Below are positions 37,547 through 47,672 of a DNA stretch of 64,000 bases, in pieces. Each line of letters opens with the position of its first letter. The stretch's first letter is position 1. The DNA is taken from the NCBI RefSeq assembly GCF_000739065.1, contig NZ_CP009149.1:310001-374000 (forward strand), written 5' to 3'. This DNA is from Methanocaldococcus bathoardescens. Lineage in GTDB: Archaea; AGJL01; Methanococci; Methanococcales; Methanocaldococcaceae. The translations under genes were made by a program, and so were the position numbers. The notes beneath the pieces are model-generated. The model saw only the letters and a list, made by a program, of their open reading frames with translations, had not been told where the DNA came from and did not search any database.

Positions 37547-40500
37547 ATGATACCGATGATATATAAAGAGATGTGCCCCAACTGCAGTGGGGAGATAACA
37601 AGTGAGAGATTAGAAATAGGAGTTTGTGAAAAATGTTTAAAAGAAGAAAATGTCTTTGAAAAATTAGAGCTATGTGAAAAACTTAGAGAAGAGAAAACTT
37701 TAGATAATTTAAAAAATTACTGCATTATTTGGAATGAATTTAAAGAATTTGAAGAGTTTGTAAAAGATTTAAGATTTGAACTTTTAAGTATACAAAAGAT
37801 GTGGGCAAAGAGAGTTTTAAAAAATAAAAGTTTTTCAATAGTAGCACCAACAGGAGTTGGAAAGAGTTTCTTTGGCATATTGATGTCTCTGTTTTTATCT
37901 AAAAAAGGAAAGAAATGCTATATAATTCTACCTACAACACTCTTAGTTAAACAAACTTATGAAAAAATGTTATCTTTAATAGAGAAAAATAAGTTAGATA
38001 TTGATGTGGTTGCTTACCATTCAGAATTATCAACAAAAGAAAAGAAAGAGGCAAAAGAGAAGATTGAGAATAACGATTATGATATACTAATAACAACATC
38101 CAACTTTTTAGCAAAAAATCCACCAAACAACACATTTGACTTTATATTTGTTGATGATGTCGATGCTCTATTAAAAGCATCAAAAAACATTGATAGAACT
38201 TTAAAATTGCTTGGATTTGATGAAGATATTATAAATGAGGCATATAAAATCATCTATCTAATAAAGATTGGAAAAATAGAAGATGCATTAAAAAAGAGAG
38301 AGATTTTAAAGGAAAAAATATCTAAAATAAAACATGGATGCTTAATTATCGCCTCTGCAACCGGAAAGAGTTATGGGGATAGAGTTAAGCTTTACAGAGA
38401 ACTTTTAGACTTTGAAATTGGATTTGGAATGAATAAGCTTAGAGACGTTGTCGATATTTACGATGAAGAGTTTAGCAAACAAAAAGTTTTAGAATACATA
38501 AAATTGTTTGGTTCTGGTGGGATTGTATTTGTTTCAATTGATTATGGTATTGAGAAAGCACAAGAAATTGAGAAATTCTTATTAGAGAATAATATCAAAG
38601 CAAAATTAATCCATTCAAAAGATAAAAAAGGATTTGATGATTTTAGAGAAGGAGAGATAGATGTTTTGATTGGTGTTGCCTCATACTATGGTGTTTTAGT
38701 TAGAGGTTTAGATATGCCTGAAAGAGTTAGATATGCAATATTTTATGGAATTCCAAAGTTTAAAATTAAATTGAAGGAATACATAAACAACTTAAAAGAG
38801 AAAGGGGAATTAAAAGAAGATATTGACATTGAAGGAAAAACAGAAGAGGAAATTAAAAAAATAGTTGCCGAAAAATTAAAAATAAAGAATTTTTCATTGA
38901 GGAAAGAAGATGATGAATATTTATTATTAATTCCTGATGTAAAAACTTACATCCAAGCATCTGGAAGAACATCAAGAATGACAGAGTTTGGTTTAACCAA
39001 AGGAGCAAGTATCGTGTTGGTAGATGAGAAAGAGATTTTTGAATATCTCAAAAAATACATATTGTTTATGTATGAGAGTGAATTCAAGAAGATTGATGAA
39101 ATAAACTTAGAAGAGCTAATCAAAAAGATTGATGAAGACAGAGAGAAGATAAAATTAGGAAGAGCTAAAGGAAAAGTTCCTGATTTATTAAAATCAGTTT
39201 TAATGGTTGTAGAAAGTCCTAACAAAGCAAGAACCATTGCAAATTTCTTTGGAAAACCGTCAGTTAGGAAAATAAACAATAGAAATGTTTATGAAGTTTG
39301 TATTGGTGATTTAAATTTAATTATAACTGCAAGTGGGGGACATGTGTTTGATTTAGTTACAAGAGAGGGCTTTTATGGAGTTAAGATAGAGGATAACTTA
39401 TACATCCCAATATATGCATCAATTAAAAAAGTGAATGGAGAGCAATTTACAGACCAAAAGAATTTAGAAGAATTAATAAAGCAATTAATTGAGAGAGGAG
39501 AGAAAGTAAATGCAATGGATGCAAAGGAAAATATAGAAATTATTAGAGAGATTGCAGATGAAGTTGATGCCATATTTATAGCAACAGATATTGATACTGA
39601 AGGAGAGAAAATTGGTTATGATATAGCCATAAATGCCTTTCCATTCAATAGGAATATTTACAGAGTTGGTTTTAATGAGATTACAAAGAGAGCTATATTA
39701 AAGGCAGTAGAATCATTTAAAAAAGGAGAAGAGCTTAGCTTGGATGAGAATAAAGTTAAAGGTCAAATAGTTAGGAGAATAGAAGATAGATGGATTGGAT
39801 TTAGATTAAGTCAAAAATTATGGGATGTATTTAATAAAAAATACCTTTCAGCTGGTAGAGTTCAAACACCAGTATTGGGATGGATTATAGAGAGATATAA
39901 TGAGCATAAAATAAAAGTCCCTTATTTATCCTTAAAATTAGAAAACAATATCTACATTGGAAAGGTTTGGGAAAAAGAATTTGATAAAGATGAAGTTGAG
40001 GTTGAAATAAAGGTTTATGAAAAAGAAATTTCTCCTCTCCCACCATTTACAACAGATACATTATTGGAGGAAGCTACAAAGAGATTTGGCTTAAGTGCTG
40101 ATGAAGTGATGGCTATAGCCCAAGAATTGTTTGAACTTGGATTATCCACATACCACAGAACCTCTTCTACAAGAGTTTCATTAGATGGGATGAGGGTAGC
40201 GAGAGAATATCTAAAGCTAAATAATTTAGAGGACTATTTAAAAAATAGAGAGTATTTTATGGAAGGGGCTCATGAATGTATAAGGCCTACAAAACCAATG
40301 GACACTGAAGAGCTTATAGAGTTTTTAAAAGAGAACAATATAAAATTAACCAAAAATCACATAAAAGTTTATGATTTGATATTTAGAAGATTTATTGCTT
40401 CTCAAATGAAAGAAGCAGTTGTAGAGTATGAGGAAATTTACATAAAAGATTTAGATGAGAAGATTGAAGGCTATGTAGATATAAAGTTTGATGGATGGAG

Positions 40501-40906
40501 TAGAATTTATAACTTAAAGTTAAAAAAGCTTCCAAAGATTGAGAAAAGCTCTTTAAAAATATTAGAGAAAAAAGTTAGAAAAATCCCAAAAGTTCCATTG
40601 TATGATGAAGGAGAGGTTGTTAAGTTAATGAAAGAGAGAGGTATTGGAAGGCCTTCAACCTATGCTCAAATAATTAAAAAGTTGTTAGATAGAGGATATG
40701 TGGTTAAGAGTAAAGATAAAAATAAGCTAATTCCAACAAAATTGGGAATTGAAGTTTATAATTATTTGATAAATAATTATCCTCACCTAATATCTGAAGA
40801 GAGAACAAGAGAATTGGAAGAAATTATGGACAAAATTGAAAATGGAGAAGCTGATTATTTAGAAGTGCTAAAAGCTTTACATGAGGAAATTTTGAGTATA
40901 AAATAA
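37547..40906 (+). CDS. rgy: Reverse gyrase (no intein)
   Basis: A 1119-residue fusion of an SF2 helicase-like domain and a type IA topoisomerase that introduces positive supercoils, the marker of hyperthermophiles. The N-terminal zinc finger has MCPNCSG and CEKCLKE. The helicase part has APTGVGKSFFGIL, FVDDVDAL and SGRTSRM. The toprim segment is VVESPNKARTIANFFG with ATDIDTEGEKIGYDIA. The catalytic tyrosine lies in GLSTYHRTSSTRVS. The start ATG follows GTGGTGTTATTT. The M. jannaschii enzyme, as I recall, carries an intein; none interrupts this one. Its stop is 2 bp from that of the convergent reductase. Confidence 0.97.
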   Translation: MIPMIYKEMCPNCSGEITSERLEIGVCEKCLKEENVFEKLELCEKLREEKTLDNLKNYCIIWNEFKEFEEFVKDLRFELLSIQKMWAKRVLKNKSFSIVAPTGVGKSFFGILMSLFLSKKGKKCYIILPTTLLVKQTYEKMLSLIEKNKLDIDVVAYHSELSTKEKKEAKEKIENNDYDILITTSNFLAKNPPNNTFDFIFVDDVDALLKASKNIDRTLKLLGFDEDIINEAYKIIYLIKIGKIEDALKKREILKEKISKIKHGCLIIASATGKSYGDRVKLYRELLDFEIGFGMNKLRDVVDIYDEEFSKQKVLEYIKLFGSGGIVFVSIDYGIEKAQEIEKFLLENNIKAKLIHSKDKKGFDDFREGEIDVLIGVASYYGVLVRGLDMPERVRYAIFYGIPKFKIKLKEYINNLKEKGELKEDIDIEGKTEEEIKKIVAEKLKIKNFSLRKEDDEYLLLIPDVKTYIQASGRTSRMTEFGLTKGASIVLVDEKEIFEYLKKYILFMYESEFKKIDEINLEELIKKIDEDREKIKLGRAKGKVPDLLKSVLMVVESPNKARTIANFFGKPSVRKINNRNVYEVCIGDLNLIITASGGHVFDLVTREGFYGVKIEDNLYIPIYASIKKVNGEQFTDQKNLEELIKQLIERGEKVNAMDAKENIEIIREIADEVDAIFIATDIDTEGEKIGYDIAINAFPFNRNIYRVGFNEITKRAILKAVESFKKGEELSLDENKVKGQIVRRIEDRWIGFRLSQKLWDVFNKKYLSAGRVQTPVLGWIIERYNEHKIKVPYLSLKLENNIYIGKVWEKEFDKDEVEVEIKVYEKEISPLPPFTTDTLLEEATKRFGLSADEVMAIAQELFELGLSTYHRTSSTRVSLDGMRVAREYLKLNNLEDYLKNREYFMEGAHECIRPTKPMDTEELIEFLKENNIKLTKNHIKVYDLIFRRFIASQMKEAVVEYEEIYIKDLDEKIEGYVDIKFDGWSRIYNLKLKKLPKIEKSSLKILEKKVRKIPKVPLYDEGEVVKLMKERGIGRPSTYAQIIKKLLDRGYVVKSKDKNKLIPTKLGIEVYNYLINNYPHLISEERTRELEEIMDKIENGEADYLEVLKALHEEILSIK

Positions 40907-40908
40907 TT

Positions 40909-42072
40909 TTATAACAAATCTCTCAAAATTCTAAATCCTATCCCAAAATCTAATGATTTTAAAATTTTCATTGCCAAAGATGCCTGCTTATCCATATCTC
41001 CATGGTTATTAATATATTCAATCAAATCACTCTTTGCCAATTTTCCAATAATTTCATCTAAAGTATCATTTCCTAACTTTAAAAAGATTTTTCTAATTCT
41101 AATACCATTTTTTATTTCATTTCCAAATTTTTCTTTCCATTTTTTATCATAAATCTCTAATCTACTTATTTCACCATTTAAATATTTACTAATAACTTCT
41201 CCTGCTATTTTCCCGCCCATTGCTCCAAAATACAGTCCTCCCCCACTTAGAGGCTTTACATGACAAGCGGCATCTCCAGCCAATAAAACATTATCTTTAA
41301 CAGTCCTCTCTAAATATCCAATTGGCAAAGAGCCAGAGGAAAATTCAATTATTGTTGCATTTCTCAATATTTCCTTTGCTATTTCATTTTCATTTATAAA
41401 TTTCATGAGTTTATTGTAACAGTTGCCTTTATCTATTAAACCTACTCTAACTCTATCCTTTCCCATTGGAATAATCCAAGTAAAAAACCTCTCTGAATAT
41501 CTTTTATCTAAGAAAACATAGACAAAATCTTCATCTACGTTAGCATTTACCATCTCAAATTGACAACTTGACAAAATTTCTCTATTTTTATTATTTACTA
41601 AGCCCAATTTTTTTCCTGTTATACTTTTAGAACCATCAGCTCCAACAATAACTTTTGGATTTAAATATATTTCTTCTCCCAAGTGAGTTATTTTAACTTT
41701 ATAATCATTTTTATCTTTTTCAATTTCTCCATAAGCTTTTAACAAAAAATCACATTTTTTTGAAACTCTTATAGCAATATCTTTATCCATAACTTTTCTC
41801 TCAAAAACATAAGCTCTAATTTCTTCATTTCCAATTTTCACCGAATTATTTTTTGAGTATATATAAGCACCTCTAATCCTATTAACAACTCCTTTTGGGT
41901 TGCCAAGCTCTTTAACTCCATTTTTGCTAATTAAGCCAGCACACTGCAGAGGAACACCAATACTTTGATGCTCTTCAACAATCAAAACTTTACCGTTTTT
42001 TATGTTCTCTCCTGTTATACAACCAATCGGCCCCCCACCAATAATCACAACATCATAATCATTGCTATTCAC
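40909..42072 (-). CDS. Geranylgeranyl-reductase family flavoprotein
   Basis: A 387-residue FAD enzyme of the GGR/digeranylgeranylglycerophospholipid reductase group, which saturates archaeal isoprenoid chains. The N-terminus is DYDVVIIGGGPIGCITGENI; GVPLQCAGLISKNGVKELG carries the family's conserved cysteine loop; VLLAGDAACHVKPLSGGGLY closes the FAD site. Homologues vary in substrate, so lipid reduction is an inference. The GTG at 42072 follows GGTGGTAAAT and was preferred over TTG 42084. Confidence 0.88.
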   Translation of the reverse strand: MNSNDYDVVIIGGGPIGCITGENIKNGKVLIVEEHQSIGVPLQCAGLISKNGVKELGNPKGVVNRIRGAYIYSKNNSVKIGNEEIRAYVFERKVMDKDIAIRVSKKCDFLLKAYGEIEKDKNDYKVKITHLGEEIYLNPKVIVGADGSKSITGKKLGLVNNKNREILSSCQFEMVNANVDEDFVYVFLDKRYSERFFTWIIPMGKDRVRVGLIDKGNCYNKLMKFINENEIAKEILRNATIIEFSSGSLPIGYLERTVKDNVLLAGDAACHVKPLSGGGLYFGAMGGKIAGEVISKYLNGEISRLEIYDKKWKEKFGNEIKNGIRIRKIFLKLGNDTLDEIIGKLAKSDLIEYINNHGDMDKQASLAMKILKSLDFGIGFRILRDLL

Positions 42073-42165
42073 ATTTACCACCAAATAGAAAGATTTATAT
42101 GTTCTTTATAATGTAAAGTTAGTGCTTGTATACTTGGATATCCAAAACTAGGGATTGGTGAGATT

Positions 42166-43434
42166 GTGGATATTGTATTATTTCTTGGATATCTATCAAT
42201 TCTTTTTGCTGGAGGAGCTATAATAGCAAAAATTGCTAAAAAGATAGGTATTCCTGATATACCTCTATTACTGATATTTGGACTTGTATTATCTGCTCTA
42301 AATATTATTCCAAAAAATATTGTTACAAGCTCTTTTGATTTTATTGGAAACTTTGGGTTAATAATTTTATTGTTCATAGGTTCTTTTGAAATGGAATGGA
42401 ACATTATGAAGAGAGTATTGGATGTTATTTTAAAACTTGATATACTGGCGTTATTAATTGTTTGGATTATATCAGGAATCGTATTTAACTTTGTCTTTCA
42501 TCTCCCAATTTTGTCATTAATTGGTTTATTATTTGGAGCTATTGTCTCTGCCACAGACCCAGCTACTCTAATCCCAATATTTTCTAAAATGGATATAAAT
42601 CCTGAAGTAGCAATAACATTGGAAGCAGAGAGCGTCTTTAACGACCCATTGGGGATTGTTGTAACGTTAATATGTTTATCAGCTCTTGGTTTAGCTAAAG
42701 CTGAAAATCCAATTCTTGAATTTATCTCATTAGCTGTTGGAGGAATTATATTAGGTCTTATTGCAGGTAAGTTTTATGAATCTATTATATCAAAAATTAA
42801 GTTTGAAGATTATATAGCTCCATTTACATTAGGATTGGCTATTGCATTTTGGTATTTTGCTGAGGGAATTTTCCCATCAATAACAGGATATGAGATTAGT
42901 GGGTTTATGGCTGTAGCAATAATGGGTCTTTATATTGGAAACATTATAGTGCATAAAAAAGAACATAAAGAGGATATGGAAAAGGTTGCCATGTTTTTGG
43001 ATGAGTTGTCAATATTTATTAGGATACTAATCTTTGTATTATTGGGAGCAAGTATCTCTATACCTCTATTAGAAAAATACGCTGCTCCAGCGTTTATATG
43101 TGCATTAGGTTCTATACTTTTAGCAAGACCTGTTGGTGTTTTAATAGCCACAGCCATCCCACCAATTAGACCTCTTGCTGAAAGAATTTACATTGCTTTA
43201 GAAGGGCCGAGAGGTGTAGTTCCAGCAACGTTATCGGCAATGGTTTATACTGAAATTATGAAACATCCAGATATTGTCCCAAAAAGTGTAGCAAGTTTAA
43301 TGCCACCAACAGAATTAGCTGGGACTATATTAGTGGCAACCTTTATGACAATAATAATTAGTGTTGTTTTAGAAGCTTCATGGGCAAAACCATTAGCAAA
43401 TATATTATTGAAAAATAAAACCTCAACTTCTTAA
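42166..43434 (+). CDS. Na+/H+ antiporter (CPA1/NhaP type)
   Basis: A 422-residue membrane protein with about 12-13 helices, exchanging sodium for protons. Key motifs are SATDPATLIPIF and ESVFNDPLGIVVTL, where the ND pair binds the ion, plus EGPRGVVPATLSAMVYTEI. It begins MDIVLFLGYLSILFAGGAII at a GTG (42166) after GGTGAGATT. A hydrophilic tail follows the last helix. The position matches MJ1521 of M. jannaschii, as I recall. Confidence 0.92.
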   Translation: MDIVLFLGYLSILFAGGAIIAKIAKKIGIPDIPLLLIFGLVLSALNIIPKNIVTSSFDFIGNFGLIILLFIGSFEMEWNIMKRVLDVILKLDILALLIVWIISGIVFNFVFHLPILSLIGLLFGAIVSATDPATLIPIFSKMDINPEVAITLEAESVFNDPLGIVVTLICLSALGLAKAENPILEFISLAVGGIILGLIAGKFYESIISKIKFEDYIAPFTLGLAIAFWYFAEGIFPSITGYEISGFMAVAIMGLYIGNIIVHKKEHKEDMEKVAMFLDELSIFIRILIFVLLGASISIPLLEKYAAPAFICALGSILLARPVGVLIATAIPPIRPLAERIYIALEGPRGVVPATLSAMVYTEIMKHPDIVPKSVASLMPPTELAGTILVATFMTIIISVVLEASWAKPLANILLKNKTSTS

Positions 43435-43503
43435 TATTAAAATTCTTTAAAAATTCTAATTTTTTACCACTCTCTTAAAATTTTCATTATAATGTGTGAA
43501 ACC

Positions 43504-44136
43504 ATGATTTATATAGTTGGAATTGGCCCAGGAGATAAAGATTATCTAACCTTAAAAGCAATAAAAATAGTTGAAAATGCTGATTTAGTTGTTGGTAGTA
43601 AGAGAGCTTTGGAATTATTCAATATAGACAAAGATAAAAAAATAATTCTAACAAAAAATTTAATTGATGAATTAAAGGAATTAATAAAAAACAAAGATAT
43701 AAAAAATAAAAAGATTGTCATATTATCCACAGGAGATCCATGTTTTAGTGGGCTATTAAAAACTCTATTAAAGATTGGTGCTAAAAAAGAAGATATTGAA
43801 GTTATCTCTGGAATTTCATCTATACAAATAGCAGCAGCAAAATTAAAAATCTCTTGGGAAGATTATAATATAATAACTCTTCATGGAAAATCTGAAAATA
43901 AAGAAAAGCTTTTAAATTTAATAAAAAATCATGAGAAAGTCATCTTCTTACCAAACAATTTAAAGGAAGATGCAAAATTTTTAATAGACAATGGTATAAA
44001 CCCTAACACAAAAATCTGGGTGTTGGAAAATCTAACATACTCAAATGAGAAAATTAGCTTAAAATCTTTAAAGGAGATAATTAAAGAGGACTTTTCCTAC
44101 CTAACAGTTTGTATTTATAGGGGAGAAGATGATTAG
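43504..44136 (+). CDS. cbiE: CbiE, cobalt-precorrin-7 (C5)-methyltransferase
   Basis: A 210-residue tetrapyrrole methylase of the anaerobic cobamide pathway. MIYIVGIGPGDKDYLTLKAI is the GxGxGDxxxxT pattern; LSTGDPCFSGLLKTLLKIG and EVISGISSIQIAAAKL are the AdoMet-binding and substrate loops. It is a stand-alone CbiE, with no CbiT fusion. The ATG at 43504 follows a weak GTGTGA site; an upstream ATG four codons earlier is possible. The crcB gene begins inside its 3' end. Confidence 0.92.
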   Translation: MIYIVGIGPGDKDYLTLKAIKIVENADLVVGSKRALELFNIDKDKKIILTKNLIDELKELIKNKDIKNKKIVILSTGDPCFSGLLKTLLKIGAKKEDIEVISGISSIQIAAAKLKISWEDYNIITLHGKSENKEKLLNLIKNHEKVIFLPNNLKEDAKFLIDNGINPNTKIWVLENLTYSNEKISLKSLKEIIKEDFSYLTVCIYRGEDD

Positions 44137-44503
44137 AGAGCTATTGTTAATAGGAGTTGGAGGATTTTTTGGAGCTATTTTTAGATATTTAATTAGTGGA
44201 ATCATCCCAGTAAAATTTGGCATACCAACTGGAACGTTAGCAGTTAATTTAATAGGTAGTTTTATCTTAGGATTCTTAATGTATAGCTCTCTACTTACAT
44301 CAATGCCAAGTGAATATAAATTGTTTATTGGAACTGGTTTTTGTGGGGCTCTAACAACATTCTCAACATTTTCTTATGAAACCTTTGCCTTAGTTGATGA
44401 AGGACTGTTATTTAAAGCTCTACTAAATATATTAATCAATGTAGCTGGCTGTTTAATTATGGTTTATTTTGGTAGAACTGTAGTTTTAGTTATCTTTAAA
44501 TAG
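44129..44503 (+). CDS. crcB: CrcB/FluC fluoride channel
   Basis: A 124-residue four-helix protein of the dual-topology fluoride channel family. GVGGFFGAIFRYLISGIIPV at the N-terminus, GTLAVNLIGSFILGFLMY, then TGFCGALTTFSTFSYE are the signatures; the Asn and Phe-rich helices line the pore. The start codon overlaps the last 8 bp of cbiE, with GGGGAGAAG upstream. It is followed closely by the DUF190 gene. No fluoride riboswitch is visible, since its upstream region is coding. Confidence 0.94.
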   Translation: MIRELLLIGVGGFFGAIFRYLISGIIPVKFGIPTGTLAVNLIGSFILGFLMYSSLLTSMPSEYKLFIGTGFCGALTTFSTFSYETFALVDEGLLFKALLNILINVAGCLIMVYFGRTVVLVIFK

Positions 44504-44512
44504 GTGGAATCC

Positions 44513-44839
44513 ATGATAAAAGTAAAAATTTTAAAAATTTATTTAAGGGAAGGGGATAAATTTGAAGGAGAACTGATGTATAAACATATAGTTAAAATAC
44601 TAAAAAGGGAGGGGATTAGTGGGGCTACCGTTTATAAAGGGATATGCGGTTATGGAGTTAGAGGTATAGCTGAGGTGGATATATTTAGATTATCTATAAA
44701 CCTTCCAGTGATTATTGAATGCATTGATATTGAAGAAAATATAAATAAGGTATTGCCTAAGTTATATGAAATTATCAAAGATAATGGGTTGATAGTAATA
44801 ACTGACGGTTACGTGTATAAAGGTGAAACTCATGAGTAA
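44513..44839 (+). CDS. DUF190 protein
   Basis: A 108-residue PII-like alpha/beta protein: MIKVKILKIYLREGDKFEGE, then ISGATVYKGICGYGVRG and LSINLPVIIECIDIEENI. DUF190 proteins frequently neighbour crcB and may regulate fluoride export through nucleotide or small-molecule binding, by analogy with PII; this is inferred. AGGTGGA lies before the ATG at 44513. The aglB start overlaps its end by 8 bp. Confidence 0.9.
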   Translation: MIKVKILKIYLREGDKFEGELMYKHIVKILKREGISGATVYKGICGYGVRGIAEVDIFRLSINLPVIIECIDIEENINKVLPKLYEIIKDNGLIVITDGYVYKGETHE

Positions 44840-47612
44840 TGTATTAGAAAAAATAAATAATTTCTTTAAAGAAAAGAGTTGGATAAAGGTCTTTTTAATT
44901 GTATTAATGTTGATGTTTATAAGTTTCCAGCTGAGAGCTCAGACAGCAGATATGAAATTCGCTCAAGATAACGAATTTTTAAAAAATATGTTTTCAGATG
45001 AACATGGAAGAATGTATCTTTTAGCATTAGACCCTTACTACTATTTAAGGTTGAGTGAGAATCTTTACAACAATGGACATTGTGGAGATACAACAAAAAT
45101 CATTAATGGAAAAGAAGTGCCTTATGATTTATACCAATATGCACCTCCAGGACATCCAATGTCTTGGGAACCACCAGTTATCTGCTTAGCAACATTGGCA
45201 ATCTATTACATATGGCATTCTATTGATGCAACCGTAACCATTATGAACGCTGCCTTCTGGGTTCCAGCAGTTTTAGGGATGTTATTGGGAATACCAATTT
45301 ATTTCATAGTTAGGAGAGTTACAAATAGCAATATTGGAGGAATTGTTGGGGCTATAGCTCTAATCTCAGCTCCTTCTTTATTATACAAAACATCTGCAGG
45401 TTTTGCAGACACACCAATATTTGAAGTTCTTCCAATACTCTTTATAATATGGTTTATTCTTGAAGCAATACACAGCCAAGAAAAAACAGCATTATTCAAA
45501 AAAGATTTAAAAAATCCTGTCGCATTATTTGTAATTATTGCATTAATAATTGAGCTAATAATTGGAGCCTACTTAAATATCACCTCAGGAGAAAGTGTAG
45601 TTATTGCCTCAATATTATTCTATACAATATCTTTAGCGTTTATTTTAGCAGGTTTAGTAATAGCAGGAATTAAGAGATTGAAAGGTAATGATGTAGAGTT
45701 TGAATTATTTGCTCTATTGGCTGTGATATTAACAGCTGTAGCCCCAAAAATGTGGGGAGCTTGGTGGTATGGATTTGATGTAATAACAGCTTTCTTGGTA
45801 ATTTATATCATTGCATTAGCATTACTAAAATCACAAGTAAAAATAAAAGAGTTTGTTGACATTGGAAACTTCAAGAATGTTGTTTGTCTATCAATATTCT
45901 ACATACTTGGGTCACTTATATTATTAACAGCAATATATGGAGTAGGAACAGCAATCTCACCAATTACCTCACCTTTAGGTTATAAACAAATACTTTCAAC
46001 ATATTCACAAGCTACTGGTTGGCCTAACGTATATACAACAGTTGCAGAGCTTGCAAAACCAAGCTCATGGGGAGAAATATTTACAAATGCCATTGGTTCA
46101 AAAACAGTTGCAATAGCTGGAATTTTTGGGATAATATTATCATTCATATCTTTAAGGTATGGAAAATTTAAGTTTGATGTAAAATATGCTCTACTATTGG
46201 CTATCTGGCTAAGTGTAACTTTATATGCCGCAACAAAAGGGATTAGATTCGCATCTTTAGCAACCCCTCCATTGGCTATTGGTTTAGGAATGCTTATTGG
46301 GCAAATAGATAGAGCCCTGAAGATGAAAAATGATATTGCCGTATTTGGATTAGGAATTCCTGCAGGGTTATTTGGTTTATTAATAGTCTCAAAATATACT
46401 GGAAAAATTTCTCAAATATTACTGCCAACAACCTATGTTCCTATAATTGCCTATGGATTTTTAATTGTCTTGGCTTTATTGATCATTTACAAAATTTCAG
46501 ATATCGTTACAGCAATAAACAATAAAAAAGAGACAATAATAAAGCTCTCTGCAGTATTACTTTGTATTGGAGTGGTAATTCCACAATTATCTGCAGTAAT
46601 TCCATTCACAACTGCACCGACATTCAATAATGGATGGAAAGAGGGCTTAGATTGGATAAAAGCAAATACCCCAAAAAATGCAGTTATAACCTGCTGGTGG
46701 GATAACGGGCACATCTATACATATGAAGCAAGAAGAATGGTAACATTTGATGGAGGTAGTCAAAACTCCCCAAGAGCTTACTGGGTGGGAAGGGCTTTTG
46801 CTACTTCAAACGAAAACTTGTCTATTGGAATAATTAGGATGTTAGCAACAAGTGGAGATGAAGCATTTAAAAAAGGTAGTGTTTTAATGAACTTCACTCA
46901 CAACAACGTCTCAAAAACTGTTGAGATATTGAATGAAATTCTGCCAGTAAGTAGAAGTAAAGCTTATGAAATATTAACTAAAAAATATGGTTTAAGTGAT
47001 AAAGAAGCAAAATTAGTTTTAAATGCAACCCATCCAGAGCATCCAAATCCTGATTATTTAATAACCTACAACAGGATGACAGATATAGCTCCAGTTTGGA
47101 GTATGTTTGGATTCTGGAACTTCTCTTTACCACCAAATACACCTAATGAAAAGAGAGAGAAAGGAGTGTTCTTTAAAGGAACATCTTATTACTTAGGAAA
47201 CGGCACAATCTTAGCAAATGTAAATGTTTATGGAAACAATTACATTACATTAATAAATAGTACAAATATCTCAACAGCAGTTGTTCAAAAAGTAAACGGA
47301 CAAACAAAAATCGTTGGAACATTTAAGATACATAAGTTGTATATTAAAACACCTTTAGGTGTTAGAGAAATTATTTTAAATGAAGATGGGCAGTTATCAG
47401 AGTTTATTAGAATAGAATCAGATGGAAGAGGGCATGCATGGATATCAACAAGAAACTTAGAAGATAGTGTCTATGCTAAACTACACTTCTTAGATGGTTA
47501 TGGATTAAAGCATATAAAATTAGTTAAGGCATCAATAGACCCAACAAACTTTGGCGTTCAGCCAGGATTTAAGATTTATAAAGTAGATTATGGAACTGAT
47601 TATCTAAACTAA
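44832..47612 (+). CDS. aglB: AglB, archaeal oligosaccharyltransferase (STT3)
   Basis: A 926-residue integral membrane enzyme moving lipid-linked glycan onto NxS/T sites of exported proteins. About 13 N-terminal helices span residues 15-590. The catalytic loop near residue 30 holds QTADMKFAQDN (a divalent-metal aspartate), and ALDPYYYLRLSEN follows. The hallmark ITCWWDNGHIYTYEA lies in the soluble domain near residue 620. DK/MI-type motif helices follow. The ATG at 44832 has GGTGAAACTC upstream. The exported proteins at 29622 and 33520 are likely substrates. Confidence 0.95.
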   Translation: MSNVLEKINNFFKEKSWIKVFLIVLMLMFISFQLRAQTADMKFAQDNEFLKNMFSDEHGRMYLLALDPYYYLRLSENLYNNGHCGDTTKIINGKEVPYDLYQYAPPGHPMSWEPPVICLATLAIYYIWHSIDATVTIMNAAFWVPAVLGMLLGIPIYFIVRRVTNSNIGGIVGAIALISAPSLLYKTSAGFADTPIFEVLPILFIIWFILEAIHSQEKTALFKKDLKNPVALFVIIALIIELIIGAYLNITSGESVVIASILFYTISLAFILAGLVIAGIKRLKGNDVEFELFALLAVILTAVAPKMWGAWWYGFDVITAFLVIYIIALALLKSQVKIKEFVDIGNFKNVVCLSIFYILGSLILLTAIYGVGTAISPITSPLGYKQILSTYSQATGWPNVYTTVAELAKPSSWGEIFTNAIGSKTVAIAGIFGIILSFISLRYGKFKFDVKYALLLAIWLSVTLYAATKGIRFASLATPPLAIGLGMLIGQIDRALKMKNDIAVFGLGIPAGLFGLLIVSKYTGKISQILLPTTYVPIIAYGFLIVLALLIIYKISDIVTAINNKKETIIKLSAVLLCIGVVIPQLSAVIPFTTAPTFNNGWKEGLDWIKANTPKNAVITCWWDNGHIYTYEARRMVTFDGGSQNSPRAYWVGRAFATSNENLSIGIIRMLATSGDEAFKKGSVLMNFTHNNVSKTVEILNEILPVSRSKAYEILTKKYGLSDKEAKLVLNATHPEHPNPDYLITYNRMTDIAPVWSMFGFWNFSLPPNTPNEKREKGVFFKGTSYYLGNGTILANVNVYGNNYITLINSTNISTAVVQKVNGQTKIVGTFKIHKLYIKTPLGVREIILNEDGQLSEFIRIESDGRGHAWISTRNLEDSVYAKLHFLDGYGLKHIKLVKASIDPTNFGVQPGFKIYKVDYGTDYLN

Positions 47613-47672
47613 ACTTTAAATCTTTATTTTTTAACTCTTTTTTATAATTTAAAAAATAAAAAGGGGATTTTT

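Noticed and set aside
44100-44128. Fluoride riboswitch ahead of crcB
   Set aside because: The upstream sequence is the coding end of cbiE and shows none of the conserved pseudoknot features.
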